A model generated the notes under the pieces. That model was not told where the DNA came from and ran no database searches. It saw nothing but the letters and a program-made list of their open reading frames with translations. DNA of 64,000 nucleotides, from assembly GCA_013397845.1 (NCBI GenBank), contig VZTG01001076.1, positions 1-64,000 of the forward strand, written 5' to 3'. This document shows, in pieces, positions 1-7,510 of the stretch (the stretch's first letter is position 1; each line of letters starts with the position of its first letter). The stretch comes from Melanocharis versteri (lineage: Eukaryota; Chordata; Aves; Passeriformes; Melanocharitidae). Position numbers and translations under genes: made by a program.

Positions 1-119
1 TTGTTTTGTATGGAGAGAAGTCCCTTTGTTAAAATCCTCTTAAGAATTGAGAAGGCAACGCTAACAATGAGTACAACTAAAATAAATATAAAGACAATAA
101 TAACTAAATCCTTCAAAAA

Positions 120-1298
120 TTATTTCCACCAACTGGAGAGTCCCCACCCGGAAAACAGATTGTCCAGCCATCCTTTCGCTTCTTCCTTGATGTTATGAAG
201 CATGTCTCTCATCTTTTTAAGATCCTGGCGCACATCCGGAGCATGAGATGTTGAATTAAAACAACAAAGTCCCTCAAATTCCTCGCAGTCGTGGTGGTGT
301 AGCAAGAGGAGATAGTCGATGGCAGCCCGATTTTGGAGCGTCGCCTTCCTGGTAATCTCCTCGTCTGCGAGGAGGTTGCTAATGGCGTTTGATGTAATGT
401 TGGCTTGTTTAGCCACCCAGCACTCCAGGTGTCCCAATTCACCTAGAGACTTTGCTGCCGCGACCCATGGCAATAGGACGGATGCGGCAACTCTTTTGGA
501 ATATAGCCAATGAGTAATTTCATCATTGCATTTGGAATCCAATTCGAGAGCGTTTCTTTTTTGACGAGTCGAATTATTTTGAATTTTCTGTCGCCAATCG
601 AAAATTTGAGTTAAATTGGGGCTAAACAGCGTCAAACGCCCAAGTGCGCATGGCCCTCCGAGCAGGCGAGAGGGGATGCCTGCCCAGGCATGGTCTCCAC
701 ATACCAGAAAGATGCCTTTTGGCAACTTCCTAGGCTTGTAGTCATGGGTGGAGGCCATCTCAATGTAGGCGATGGTGCGGCACCACTGTGCGACCTGATA
801 TCTTTTGTCGCCCTGGGCTACGTTTTCAAATCGCCAGCTATCCTTAGGGGGATTAAACACAAACTGTATGCAAAAGGAAGAATTAAAGGAACCTAAAAGG
901 TCAAATGCGGCGGGCTCCTCGGGTAGCCTGTCTAGTTTACCAACCCACTCCTTCCACCTTCTAAGGGGTTCGGAAGGTGCGGGAGTGATAATGACTTTTC
1001 TTCCGATAAAGGAGCGAGCTACCCGATGGGACCGGCGCGTTAAGGAGTGTAATTCGGAAGGATATTCTGACGATTTGAGAGGGATCCCCACCAGGCACGT
1101 CGACATAGGGTTTGTCGGGTCTGCCATACTAAGACATATGTTGTCTTGCTGGAGGGACTTTGCCAGCATCATCCAGACGTTTGCCTTTGGCTGCGGGATG
1201 ACCCAGGTGTCGGCGGTCCCAGTGCAGCACAAGATGAGGGTAAGCAGGATGGCCGCTTTTCGGGGGAACTCAAGCTGGAAATCCAGTTGGTGGTTCAT
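120..1298 (-). CDS. env: Env glycoprotein, stop codon before the membrane anchor
   Basis: The frame is 392 codons. A signal peptide spans roughly residues 1-30. The surface subunit is short (to about 248) and ends in a furin-type RQKR site (245-248). The TM subunit has a cysteine-bounded loop (C257 to C293) with a hydrophobic centre, as in the internal fusion loop of alpharetroviruses. It then has an immunosuppressive-type LQNRAAID segment (321-328) and CX6CC (C338, C345, C346). Several N-glycosylation sites are present. A TAA at 120-122 ends the protein after WWK. The same frame continues past it with a hydrophobic stretch and basic residues to the window edge, so the anchor exists in DNA but is not reached. 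Translation would give a secreted, unanchored product. Confidence 0.9.
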   Translation of the reverse strand: MNHQLDFQLEFPRKAAILLTLILCCTGTADTWVIPQPKANVWMMLAKSLQQDNICLSMADPTNPMSTCLVGIPLKSSEYPSELHSLTRRSHRVARSFIGRKVIITPAPSEPLRRWKEWVGKLDRLPEEPAAFDLLGSFNSSFCIQFVFNPPKDSWRFENVAQGDKRYQVAQWCRTIAYIEMASTHDYKPRKLPKGIFLVCGDHAWAGIPSRLLGGPCALGRLTLFSPNLTQIFDWRQKIQNNSTRQKRNALELDSKCNDEITHWLYSKRVAASVLLPWVAAAKSLGELGHLECWVAKQANITSNAISNLLADEEITRKATLQNRAAIDYLLLLHHHDCEEFEGLCCFNSTSHAPDVRQDLKKMRDMLHNIKEEAKGWLDNLFSGWGLSSWWK

Positions 1299-1301
1299 TC
1301 T

Positions 1302-1328
1302 CTAGACAAAATAAACGAACAAACATTA
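1302..1328 (-). promoter_or_regulatory. Candidate splice acceptor for env
   Basis: The minus strand has a T-rich tract ending TTTTGTCTAG at 1302, three bases before the env ATG. It starts with TAATGTTTGTTCGTT, almost the same as the acceptor at 1662-1689. It would give a separate env mRNA. Confidence 0.6.
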
Positions 1329-1362
1329 ATATTAAAGGAAGGGCAAAACAAACGAATATATA

Positions 1363-1659
1363 TCATGGAAGAAACATCCGCTTGTACAGAAATCTCAGTG
1401 TAATATAAATGATGATAACAGAAAAACCAAGGGCAAGTCCCAAGGCAAAGGCATTCTCTCCAGAAAAGCCTTCTTTTAGTAGGATGTTTGCGACTGAGTC
1501 TCCAGCTCTTTCCTCAATTGTGGAATCCATTTTCTGTTGGGCTTCCACGTAGCAGCAGGGTTCACCCACCTTCGGCTCCGGCAATGGGACGCCGTAAACT
1601 GGGTTAGAGAGCAGGAGGCCAGCAATTGCTTGAATGATGGTGCATGGGAGAAGGGCCAT
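1363..1659 (-). CDS. Small secreted-pathway membrane protein ORF between pol and env
   Basis: This is a 98-residue ORF of unknown family. I chose the ATG at 1659: its context (GAAATGGCC) is a strong Kozak match and a splice acceptor ends two bases before it. The first ~23 residues look like a signal peptide (MALLPCTIIQAIAGLLLS). A short acidic ectodomain with a Cys-Cys pair follows, then one hydrophobic span (about 72-90), then a short basic tail ending KRMFLP. There is no N-glycosylation site. The predicted topology is a type I single-pass protein. Standard betaretroviruses have no gene here. It could be an accessory protein, or a detached piece of an older env. The frame is intact. Confidence 0.6.
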   Translation of the reverse strand: MALLPCTIIQAIAGLLLSNPVYGVPLPEPKVGEPCCYVEAQQKMDSTIEERAGDSVANILLKEGFSGENAFALGLALGFSVIIIYITLRFLYKRMFLP

Positions 1660-1661
1660 TT

Positions 1662-1689
1662 CTGGAGATGGAAGAACAAACAAACATTA
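1662..1689 (-). promoter_or_regulatory. Candidate splice acceptor for the 98-codon ORF
   Basis: The minus strand has a pyrimidine-rich run ending TCTCCAG at 1662, two bases before AATGG of the ORF start. It begins with TAATGTTTGTTTGTT, which recurs with one mismatch before the env acceptor. Confidence 0.6.
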
Positions 1690-1692
1690 GTT

Positions 1693-1920
1693 TTAAAACA
1701 TGGGTACACTCTCAGGTTCTGGTGGGGGACACACATAAGGTTTGGCAAACGGGAAATGGGAAAAGAAATCATTAGGGTCACTTTTCTTCTGTCGGGGGCG
1801 CCGCATCCACGACACAGCAACGGGTTTCACCTCAGTAGGTGGTACGTAAGGTTTAACACGCTTTTTGGGACCCACTTGAGGCCGCTGGGTGTAGAGACAC
1901 TTGCGTATCCGCGGCCCCAA
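1693..1920 (-). CDS. Open frame overlapping the end of pol, basic and proline-rich
   Basis: This is 75 codons overlapping the 3' end of pol in another frame. It contains two basic clusters (KKRVK and RRPRQKK) and a Pro-rich end. It is in the same frame as the 98-codon ORF that follows, but TAA codons separate them. In several betaretroviruses this position encodes a basic leader shared by Env and a Rec/Rem-type RNA export protein. Whether this is a relic of that or chance overlap cannot be decided here. Confidence 0.22.
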   Translation of the reverse strand: MGPRIRKCLYTQRPQVGPKKRVKPYVPPTEVKPVAVSWMRRPRQKKSDPNDFFSHFPFAKPYVCPPPEPESVPMF

Positions 1921-4466
1921 GTTATTAGTTGGAACGGTCCCTCTACTTCATTTGTCTCTGGGTTTTTAATGAGGACCTGCGGGTATTCTTTGAGTTTCCG
2001 CCTGCTCTCATTGGTGAAGTGACGGAGAATAGGTGGTTCAGGCTCTTCAAACATGCAGTTGAGAAAGTTGATGGTGAAAAGCGCTCGACTCAACCTAAAG
2101 ACCGGGGAGTTGCACTTAACAGTTGCACTCTGCTGGTGGAGCACTCGTTTGAGCGTCTGGTGGGCACGCTCAACAATGGCTTGCCCGGTTGGGGAGTGGG
2201 GAATACCGGTGTTATGGGTAATTCCCCACTGCTGACAAAAGGCGGCAAAGCATTGAGAGGTGTACGCCGGCCCATTATCGGTTTTAATTTTTTTGGGCAC
2301 GCCCAGCACGGCGAAGGCCTGAACAAGATGCTTTTCAACATTTTTGGCCTTTTCGCCGGCGTGGGCGGTGGCGTACATTGCCCCGGAGAAGGTATCCACC
2401 GACAGATGGACGTATTTAAGTCGGCCGAATTCAGGAATATGTGTGACGTCCATCTGCCACACCTCACCGCTATTGAGCCCTCTCGGATTGACCCCGCTGC
2501 CAATAGATGGAAGTTGGTAGTTTTGGCAGCTGGGGCATGTCGCCATGATGGCTTTTGCCTGTGACCGCGTAAGATGAAACATACGGATCAAGGCGGGAGC
2601 ATTTTGGTGGTACATGGAATGGCTTAGTTTGGCCTGCTCATATATGAGGGGGAGCTTTGAAAGCTCTGCAGGGCTAGCCAAGGCATCGGCTCTCTCGTTA
2701 CCTTCTGAAATGAACCCTGGCAGGTTCGTGTGCGACCTCACGTGCATCACAAAAAAGGGTTGCTCTCGGTGGGAAATCAAGTAAACTAATTTCGAGAGCA
2801 AGCTATAGATTTTTTCATTTTGCACATGTTTCAACAAGGCCCCCTCACACCTTGCAACTACTCCAGCTACATAGGCCGAATCTGTAATCAGATTGAGGGG
2901 TTGAGAAAACCTCTCAAAGGCCCGGACAACGGCGGCAAGTTCAGCAACTTGAGGTGATCCTTCGACCACCTCGACGTCAGCTTCCCACTGCTGCGTCTGG
3001 GCATCCCTCCAAGTCATTACTGACTTGTGGGATTTCCCTGAGCCGCCTGTAAAAACTGTCACGGCGCCTTCAATAGGTTTTCTGCTTTGTCGCTCTTTCG
3101 GAAGNGGTTTTCTGCTTTGTCTCTCTCTCGGAAGAAACCTAAAGGTTTCCCCGAAGAGCTTATGTTTTGGCCTATGTGATGAAATTTGGCCGGAGTAGCT
3201 ATCGAGCGCGAATTGGAAATTTTCGTTTGATTGAATAACAAACTCCAATTGGTCCGATAGAATTGGAAGAGTGATGCATGAGAAGTCGCACCCCGCCAAG
3301 GTTCGGAGCCGAGCCCTGCCCCTCATAATGAGGTGAGCCATTTGCTCCTGTGGCGTGGTTATCGTCTTGGACGGTGTGTGAGGCAGGAACACCCACTCTA
3401 TGATTAAGAGGGGGTCCTGAGCCTCTTTGTCCCACTGAAAGAGGAGCCCATGCAAGTGAGGCGTCTTGCCTAGCACTATAAATTGAAATGGTAGGCAAGG
3501 GTGGTACCTGTGGGCTTGTCGCGATGAAATGGCTTCTTCTGCCCTCTCAATGGCTCGCCGCGCCTCCGGAGTTAATGACTTGGGTGATGACAACTCTCCC
3601 CCTCCTGCCAACAGCTGGAAGAGGGGGGCCAAGTCCTCCGTTGTCAGCCCCAACCAAGGCCGCACCCAATTGAGGCTCCCACACAGTTGGTGCAACTCCT
3701 GAAGGGTCTTTGGTTCATTTTTGATGGCGAGCGGTTGTGGCTTGATGGTGGTTTCCGAGATCTTCAGCCCTAGGTACTTCCAAGGTGAAGTCCGCTGTAC
3801 CTTGTCGGGCTGAAGCTCGAAGCCACTCGCATTCAGAGCCTGAACCATGAGATCGAGAGCCCATTCTAGGTATTTGTCGGTGGGGGCGCAGATGAGGACG
3901 TCATCCATGTAGTGCAGGATGATCGCCCTCTCCGCCAGATCCCGGACAGGAGACAAGACTTTGGGGACGTACCACTGGCATATGGTCGGGCTGTTTTTCA
4001 TGCCTTGTGGCAGGACCCGCCAGTGGTAACGCCGCATGGGAGCTTCTCGGTTGATGGAAGGAACCGAGAAGGCAAATCGCGGAGCGTCTTCGGGATGGAG
4101 GGGAATCTGGAAGAAGCAGTCCTTAATGTCCAGGACTGCTATCTTCCAGTGCTGTGGTAGTAAAGCCGGGGATGGCATTCCCGGTTGGAGGGGCCCCATG
4201 TCCTCTGTTACCTCATTTATTCGGCGCAGATCGTGGAGGAGCCGCCACTTGTCTTTCCCCGGCTTTCGAATTACAAAAACCGGGGAGTTCCAAGGGCTGT
4301 TGGTGGGTACGATGTTCCCCTTAGCTAATTGCTCATCCACGAGCTGGTGGAGCGCTTTTAATTTATCTCGCTTTAGCGGCCACTGATCCACCCATACTGG
4401 AGAATCAGTGGTCCAATTTAACTTCTGGGTGGAACGCTCCACCTCAGTGGCCGCTCCTAAAAATTT
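1827..4466 (-). CDS. pol: Pol: reverse transcriptase, RNase H, integrase
   Basis: The frame is about 880 codons and is uninterrupted apart from one unknown codon at an N (3105). Numbering below starts at 4442. RT has LDIKD (Asp 105) and catalytic YMDD at 178-181. RNase H covers about 460-590. Its first catalytic position reads FTGGSG, so Asp is replaced by Gly at 466, while the later acidic residues (E501, D521, D586) remain. Integrase has a zinc domain H608-H612-C636-C639 and a DDE triad D665, D722, E758 with the canonical 35-residue spacing. A tandem copy of a nine-residue linker flanks the N. The RNase H change predicts a replication defect unless it is a sequencing error. Confidence 0.94.
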   Translation of the reverse strand, partial: KFLGAATEVERSTQKLNWTTDSPVWVDQWPLKRDKLKALHQLVDEQLAKGNIVPTNSPWNSPVFVIRKPGKDKWRLLHDLRRINEVTEDMGPLQPGMPSPALLPQHWKIAVLDIKDCFFQIPLHPEDAPRFAFSVPSINREAPMRRYHWRVLPQGMKNSPTICQWYVPKVLSPVRDLAERAIILHYMDDVLICAPTDKYLEWALDLMVQALNASGFELQPDKVQRTSPWKYLGLKISETTIKPQPLAIKNEPKTLQELHQLCGSLNWVRPWLGLTTEDLAPLFQLLAGGGELSSPKSLTPEARRAIERAEEAISSRQAHRYHPCLPFQFIVLGKTPHLHGLLFQWDKEAQDPLLIIEWVFLPHTPSKTITTPQEQMAHLIMRGRARLRTLAGCDFSCITLPILSDQLEFVIQSNENFQFALDSYSGQISSHRPKHKLFGETFRFLPRERQSRKXLPKERQSRKPIEGAVTVFTGGSGKSHKSVMTWRDAQTQQWEADVEVVEGSPQVAELAAVVRAFERFSQPLNLITDSAYVAGVVARCEGALLKHVQNEKIYSLLSKLVYLISHREQPFFVMHVRSHTNLPGFISEGNERADALASPAELSKLPLIYEQAKLSHSMYHQNAPALIRMFHLTRSQAKAIMATCPSCQNYQLPSIGSGVNPRGLNSGEVWQMDVTHIPEFGRLKYVHLSVDTFSGAMYATAHAGEKAKNVEKHLVQAFAVLGVPKKIKTDNGPAYTSQCFAAFCQQWGITHNTGIPHSPTGQAIVERAHQTLKRVLHQQSATVKCNSPVFRLSRALFTINFLNCMFEEPEPPILRHFTNESRRKLKEYPQVLIKNPETNEVEGPFQLITWGRGYASVSTPSGLKWVPKSVLNLTYHLLR

Positions 4467-5281
4467 TGAGGCAATGGGTTAGTGGTTAGAGAGGTTCCCC
4501 ATTGGGACATGGCGCCCCTCCCCCACAGCGTGAATTTGGTGTCCAAGACGAACGGTCGGATGGTAGCGACTCGTCCGCCTGGACCGGCCAATTGGATATT
4601 GTTTTTTGATTGTTTGGCCAATTGGACACCCCCGATCCCGGAGACAATCCCCGGCGACTGCAGCTCCCATTGTGACGGCCATTGGTCAGCTGGAATAACC
4701 ATCACGTCCACTCCAGTGTCCATCATCCCTGTGAGCTGTAAACAATCTTCTCCTTGGTACAGCTGACATTGTACCAAGGGTTTGCCATTTCCTACGGCTT
4801 CGGTCCAACAGAAGTCCGGAGTGATGGACCAAAGCGACGGTAAAGGGATGGCCTGAGCAATTACCTGGCCATCCGGTAGGAAATGGGGAGGATGGACACA
4901 CCGGGCTAGGAGAACGAAGCTCCCATCCGGGTTCACTCTCGTGAACTCGGGGGAAACTTCGATCCCATCTGGCGTCTGCTGGGTGTCCCCAACGACAAAT
5001 AACCCAGATACAACTGTCATGTCCAGTAGATTTCGAGGTTGTACCATGACCTCGATCAAAGTCCAAAATTCGGTGTCGAGCAGGCGGGGTTGCGTGGTGA
5101 TGACCTTCAACCGCTGCCCGCAGGTCCATTTCAGTTTCTTTGTCTTTGCTGTCTCGGTGCTTGTGGGATGCGGTGAGGCTCCACTTTTGTCTTCACGCGG
5201 AGCCTCCGCGCGCTGGCGCCTCAGTTTCCCTGGTTGGTGCCTGGGGAAACAGACTCGAACCCTGGCTTTTTTATTAGGTGA
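4457..5281 (-). CDS. pro: Pro: protease with an upstream dUTPase-like segment
   Basis: This reading frame is entered by -1 slippage from gag. The first half (about 5090-4830) has the size and position of the betaretroviral dUTPase, and a PDGQVIAQ stretch resembles the end of that fold, but the diagnostic catalytic motif is not clear and it may be degenerate. The second half is an aspartic protease. The catalytic triad DTG lies at 4720-4712, followed by VD where ADV-type residues are usual. A late GIGG and a C-terminal WGR...SQWG segment follow, the latter typical of ERV-K proteases. The frame ends in TAG at 4457, immediately after a second slippery site. Confidence 0.88.
   Translation of the reverse strand, partial: SPNKKARVRVCFPRHQPGKLRRQRAEAPREDKSGASPHPTSTETAKTKKLKWTCGQRLKVITTQPRLLDTEFWTLIEVMVQPRNLLDMTVVSGLFVVGDTQQTPDGIEVSPEFTRVNPDGSFVLLARCVHPPHFLPDGQVIAQAIPLPSLWSITPDFCWTEAVGNGKPLVQCQLYQGEDCLQLTGMMDTGVDVMVIPADQWPSQWELQSPGIVSGIGGVQLAKQSKNNIQLAGPGGRVATIRPFVLDTKFTLWGRGAMSQWGTSLTTNPLPQNF
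4460..4466 (-). other. pro-pol -1 ribosomal frameshift site
   Basis: The minus strand has the heptamer A_AAT_TTT in the pro zero frame, directly followed by the pro stop TAG. Slippage by -1 enters the pol frame. Pol codons start at coordinates leaving remainder 2 on division by 3, one step from pro. Two successive -1 sites are the betaretroviral expression plan. Confidence 0.83.
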
Positions 5282-6984
5282 TTTGGGGTTCTGCAGTCTT
5301 TTGCGAAGTGGTTCTTCCTCCCACATCGAAGGCATATGATGGGACTGCCATCCTTCAATGCCATCACCTCCCCCCCAAGTCCGCTCGCTCCCCCTTTTTT
5401 GTTTTGTGACGAATTAGAATTTGGAATCGAAACGAGGTAAGAACAAGCTTTGATCATTTGCGGGAGTGTGGGTGGAGGGTCTAGAGGCAGGGCCATAATG
5501 ACTCTTTTGCAAGCCTCGTTGGCGTTAGCTTTGGCAACTGCCGTAATAACTTGCTCCCTAGTTTTAACATCAGGAATTTGTTTCTCCACCAACACTCTTA
5601 ACTTATCAACGAAGTCCACAGATGATTCATTGTGTAACTGCCGAATTTGGGTATAATGTAATTGGGTTGCCGATTTCGGGGGCATAGAGAGGAATGCCGT
5701 TTCTGCCGCGCCCCGGATCACATTCAACGCATCTTCGGGGATGGTCCGGGCTTGGTCTTGGGCCTTTGACCACAACCCTTCCCCAGTTAAATGTTCCATT
5801 GTAAGGCCCGCGTTATTAGGATCATTGAGGAGTATCGGGAGGAGTTCCTGCAACTGCTTTCTCCAGTCCGAGTCCCACATTTGGAACTCGGCTGGGGAGA
5901 GCAGGCAGTTGAAAATATTTTTAATATCATATGGGACCAAGACCGTGGTGGTAGAGGTCGCCTTCATGAGGGATTTAAAGTATGTGCTCTCCCTCCCGAA
6001 CTCTCTCTGGGCTTTACAAAGGTCTTCCAATTGTGGGCCCTCGAAGGGCCTCCAGGTTGGGTTGTGGCCTTGGCGATTGTAAAAGACTGGTGCGGCAAAA
6101 GGACACTCACCCAGTTCCTGGTTCCGACCCCCATGCGTGTCACTTCCGGTATAGGGGGCGTTGTGACCGGAAGTGAGGTCATGAGAGACGGAAGTAGGAA
6201 GTGGTTGGGCGGAGCTTGAGGCTGAAGAGGCGGGGCAAGGGGTGGAGTCTTGTGTGTGGGAGGGGCCCGACGCCACGCCCGCTGACGACGGAAGAGGTGT
6301 GGTAAGGGAACGGAAGGGATCAGAAGGGCGCAAGGGATTAGGGGAACAAGGAGTGGGAGATGGGGTCGCCACGTGGCGGCCGCCATTTTGTGGGGAACGC
6401 GATCTGGGGAATAAAGAACTTGGGATGTCATTTCGCAAACTTTGGGAACGCGTAACTCGGGAAGAGGGATTGGGACCAGGGTTAAGGAAAGAGTCCGAGG
6501 TGGGGTCGTGAATCCCACCCCGGCGAGGGTACTGAGGAGACCAAGGAGGGCCAGGAGGACGGTGGCTCTCCTGCGCTTTACCGCGGTTTGCCACCCCTTG
6601 GCTCCTCAGTGTAGGGGACAAGGGATTTGGGTGAGAGGGAGAGGGTTGAGGGAAGCGAGATTGAACTGGGGAAAGTGGCGAACTGGCCGCTGTTTTTGTC
6701 ACGTTTCCTTTCCCTGCCAGTGCCTCACAAATGGAGACGACTAGCGGGAGATATTTGTCTGCGGAGGTGTCCCCTGAGTTGTGGAGAAAGGCTATCTTTG
6801 CCCCAACTCCATCCCAAAATTTTAATTGTGTGGCTTGGTCGGGGGACACTCGGGGGAACGTGACAAATAACCAGCGGACCAGCCGCTTTAACAAACCTTT
6901 TGAAAACGGTTTCCCTCCCACCATTAGGGATCCTGCAACTGGGGTATAAAACTCCCTCTGGGCAGTGGACAACTTCGAACCCAT
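5221..6984 (-). CDS. gag: Gag polyprotein
   Basis: This is a 587-residue structural polyprotein for virion assembly. I chose the ATG at 6984 because it gives an N-terminal MGSK, a myristoylation-type start. The frame is open upstream, but only through a GTG. A long Pro/Ser-rich spacer (about residues 75-310) separates the matrix part from a capsid-like domain. A major homology region lies near 446-470 (Q...E...F...L pattern, with the usual Gly replaced by His). There is one CCHC zinc knuckle, CX2CX4HX4C, at about 551-564, where many betaretroviruses have two. The frame is intact. A -1 slippery heptamer lies about 54 bases before the stop, giving a Gag-Pro product. Confidence 0.93.
   Translation of the reverse strand: MGSKLSTAQREFYTPVAGSLMVGGKPFSKGLLKRLVRWLFVTFPRVSPDQATQLKFWDGVGAKIAFLHNSGDTSADKYLPLVVSICEALAGKGNVTKTAASSPLSPVQSRFPQPSPSHPNPLSPTLRSQGVANRGKAQESHRPPGPPWSPQYPRRGGIHDPTSDSFLNPGPNPSSRVTRSQSLRNDIPSSLFPRSRSPQNGGRHVATPSPTPCSPNPLRPSDPFRSLTTPLPSSAGVASGPSHTQDSTPCPASSASSSAQPLPTSVSHDLTSGHNAPYTGSDTHGGRNQELGECPFAAPVFYNRQGHNPTWRPFEGPQLEDLCKAQREFGRESTYFKSLMKATSTTTVLVPYDIKNIFNCLLSPAEFQMWDSDWRKQLQELLPILLNDPNNAGLTMEHLTGEGLWSKAQDQARTIPEDALNVIRGAAETAFLSMPPKSATQLHYTQIRQLHNESSVDFVDKLRVLVEKQIPDVKTREQVITAVAKANANEACKRVIMALPLDPPPTLPQMIKACSYLVSIPNSNSSQNKKGGASGLGGEVMALKDGSPIICLRCGRKNHFAKDCRTPNHLIKKPGFESVSPGTNQGN
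5275..5281 (-). other. gag-pro -1 ribosomal frameshift site
   Basis: The minus strand has the heptamer A_AAA_AAG exactly in the gag zero frame (ATA AAA AAG). Slipping back one base enters the open pro frame, and the gag stop lies about 50 bases further on. Codon phases agree: gag codons start at coordinates divisible by 3, pro codons at coordinates leaving remainder 1. I did not model the downstream stem or pseudoknot. Confidence 0.85.
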
Positions 6985-7492
6985 TTTTGTGTTAGTTCGG
7001 TTTAGGGGGGTTGAAACCCTTTCCCGCCCTGAGTTTTTTTTTCGGTTTAGGGACCTTTCCCGCCCCGAACGAAAAGGTCCTACTGCCCAAATCCGCCCCA
7101 CCCAGGACTAAAACGTAAAAAAGAACAGGGAATTCCCTTGAGAATCTCCCGATAAGGGTCCCCAGGACACGGTTGAGGCCTCCCACCTTGCTTTTGGGGG
7201 GATATCCTCCTGAACTCCTTGGTCCTAAGGACTCTCCCACCCAACACCCAGATCGGGGGGGGGGTGCTCTCACCGTTTTGATGTCCTGAAGAAACGAAAA
7301 ATCCTGGGCAGGTCCCGCGCCGATCGGGTTGGTCTCCGTGGGTTCTGGTGCGGAGATTAGCAACCCGCCCCAGGAGCACCGCCGCGCACAAAGCGACGTG
7401 CTTCGACTTGGGGTCGGTGGGTCGCTCAACGGAGCTTTGTCGGCGGAGATCACCGACCGCTCTCTCTTGGGGCCCTCTGACGATCAGAGGAG
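6985..7492 (-). other. Proviral 5' leader (packaging/dimerisation region)
   Basis: This is about 508 bp between the primer site and the gag ATG. It would hold the packaging signal and the major splice donor. A candidate donor is ACG|GTGAGAG with its junction at 7274/7273. Just upstream of gag there is an imperfect direct repeat (7000-7070) built on TTCGGTTTAGGG and CTTTCCCGCCC. Open frames cross the leader but have no convincing ATG context, so I do not call them coding. Confidence 0.6.
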
Positions 7493-7510
7493 GCCCCACG
7501 TTGGGCGCCA
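7493..7510 (-). other. Primer binding site, tRNA-Lys(1,2) type
   Basis: The minus strand reads TGGCGCCCAACGTGGGGC, 18 bases, two bases after the LTR terminal CA. This is the primer site known from betaretroviruses such as MMTV and MPMV, complementary to the 3' end of tRNA-Lys. It fixes the orientation and the LTR boundary. Confidence 0.93.

Noticed and set aside
2090..6518. Long plus-strand and alternate-frame ORFs across gag-pol
   Set aside because: They are shadows of the retroviral genes. None has its own motifs.
6985..7101. N-terminal extension of gag by 39 codons
   Set aside because: The upstream frame is open but starts at GTG, not ATG. The MGSK start at 6984 suits a myristoylated matrix protein better.
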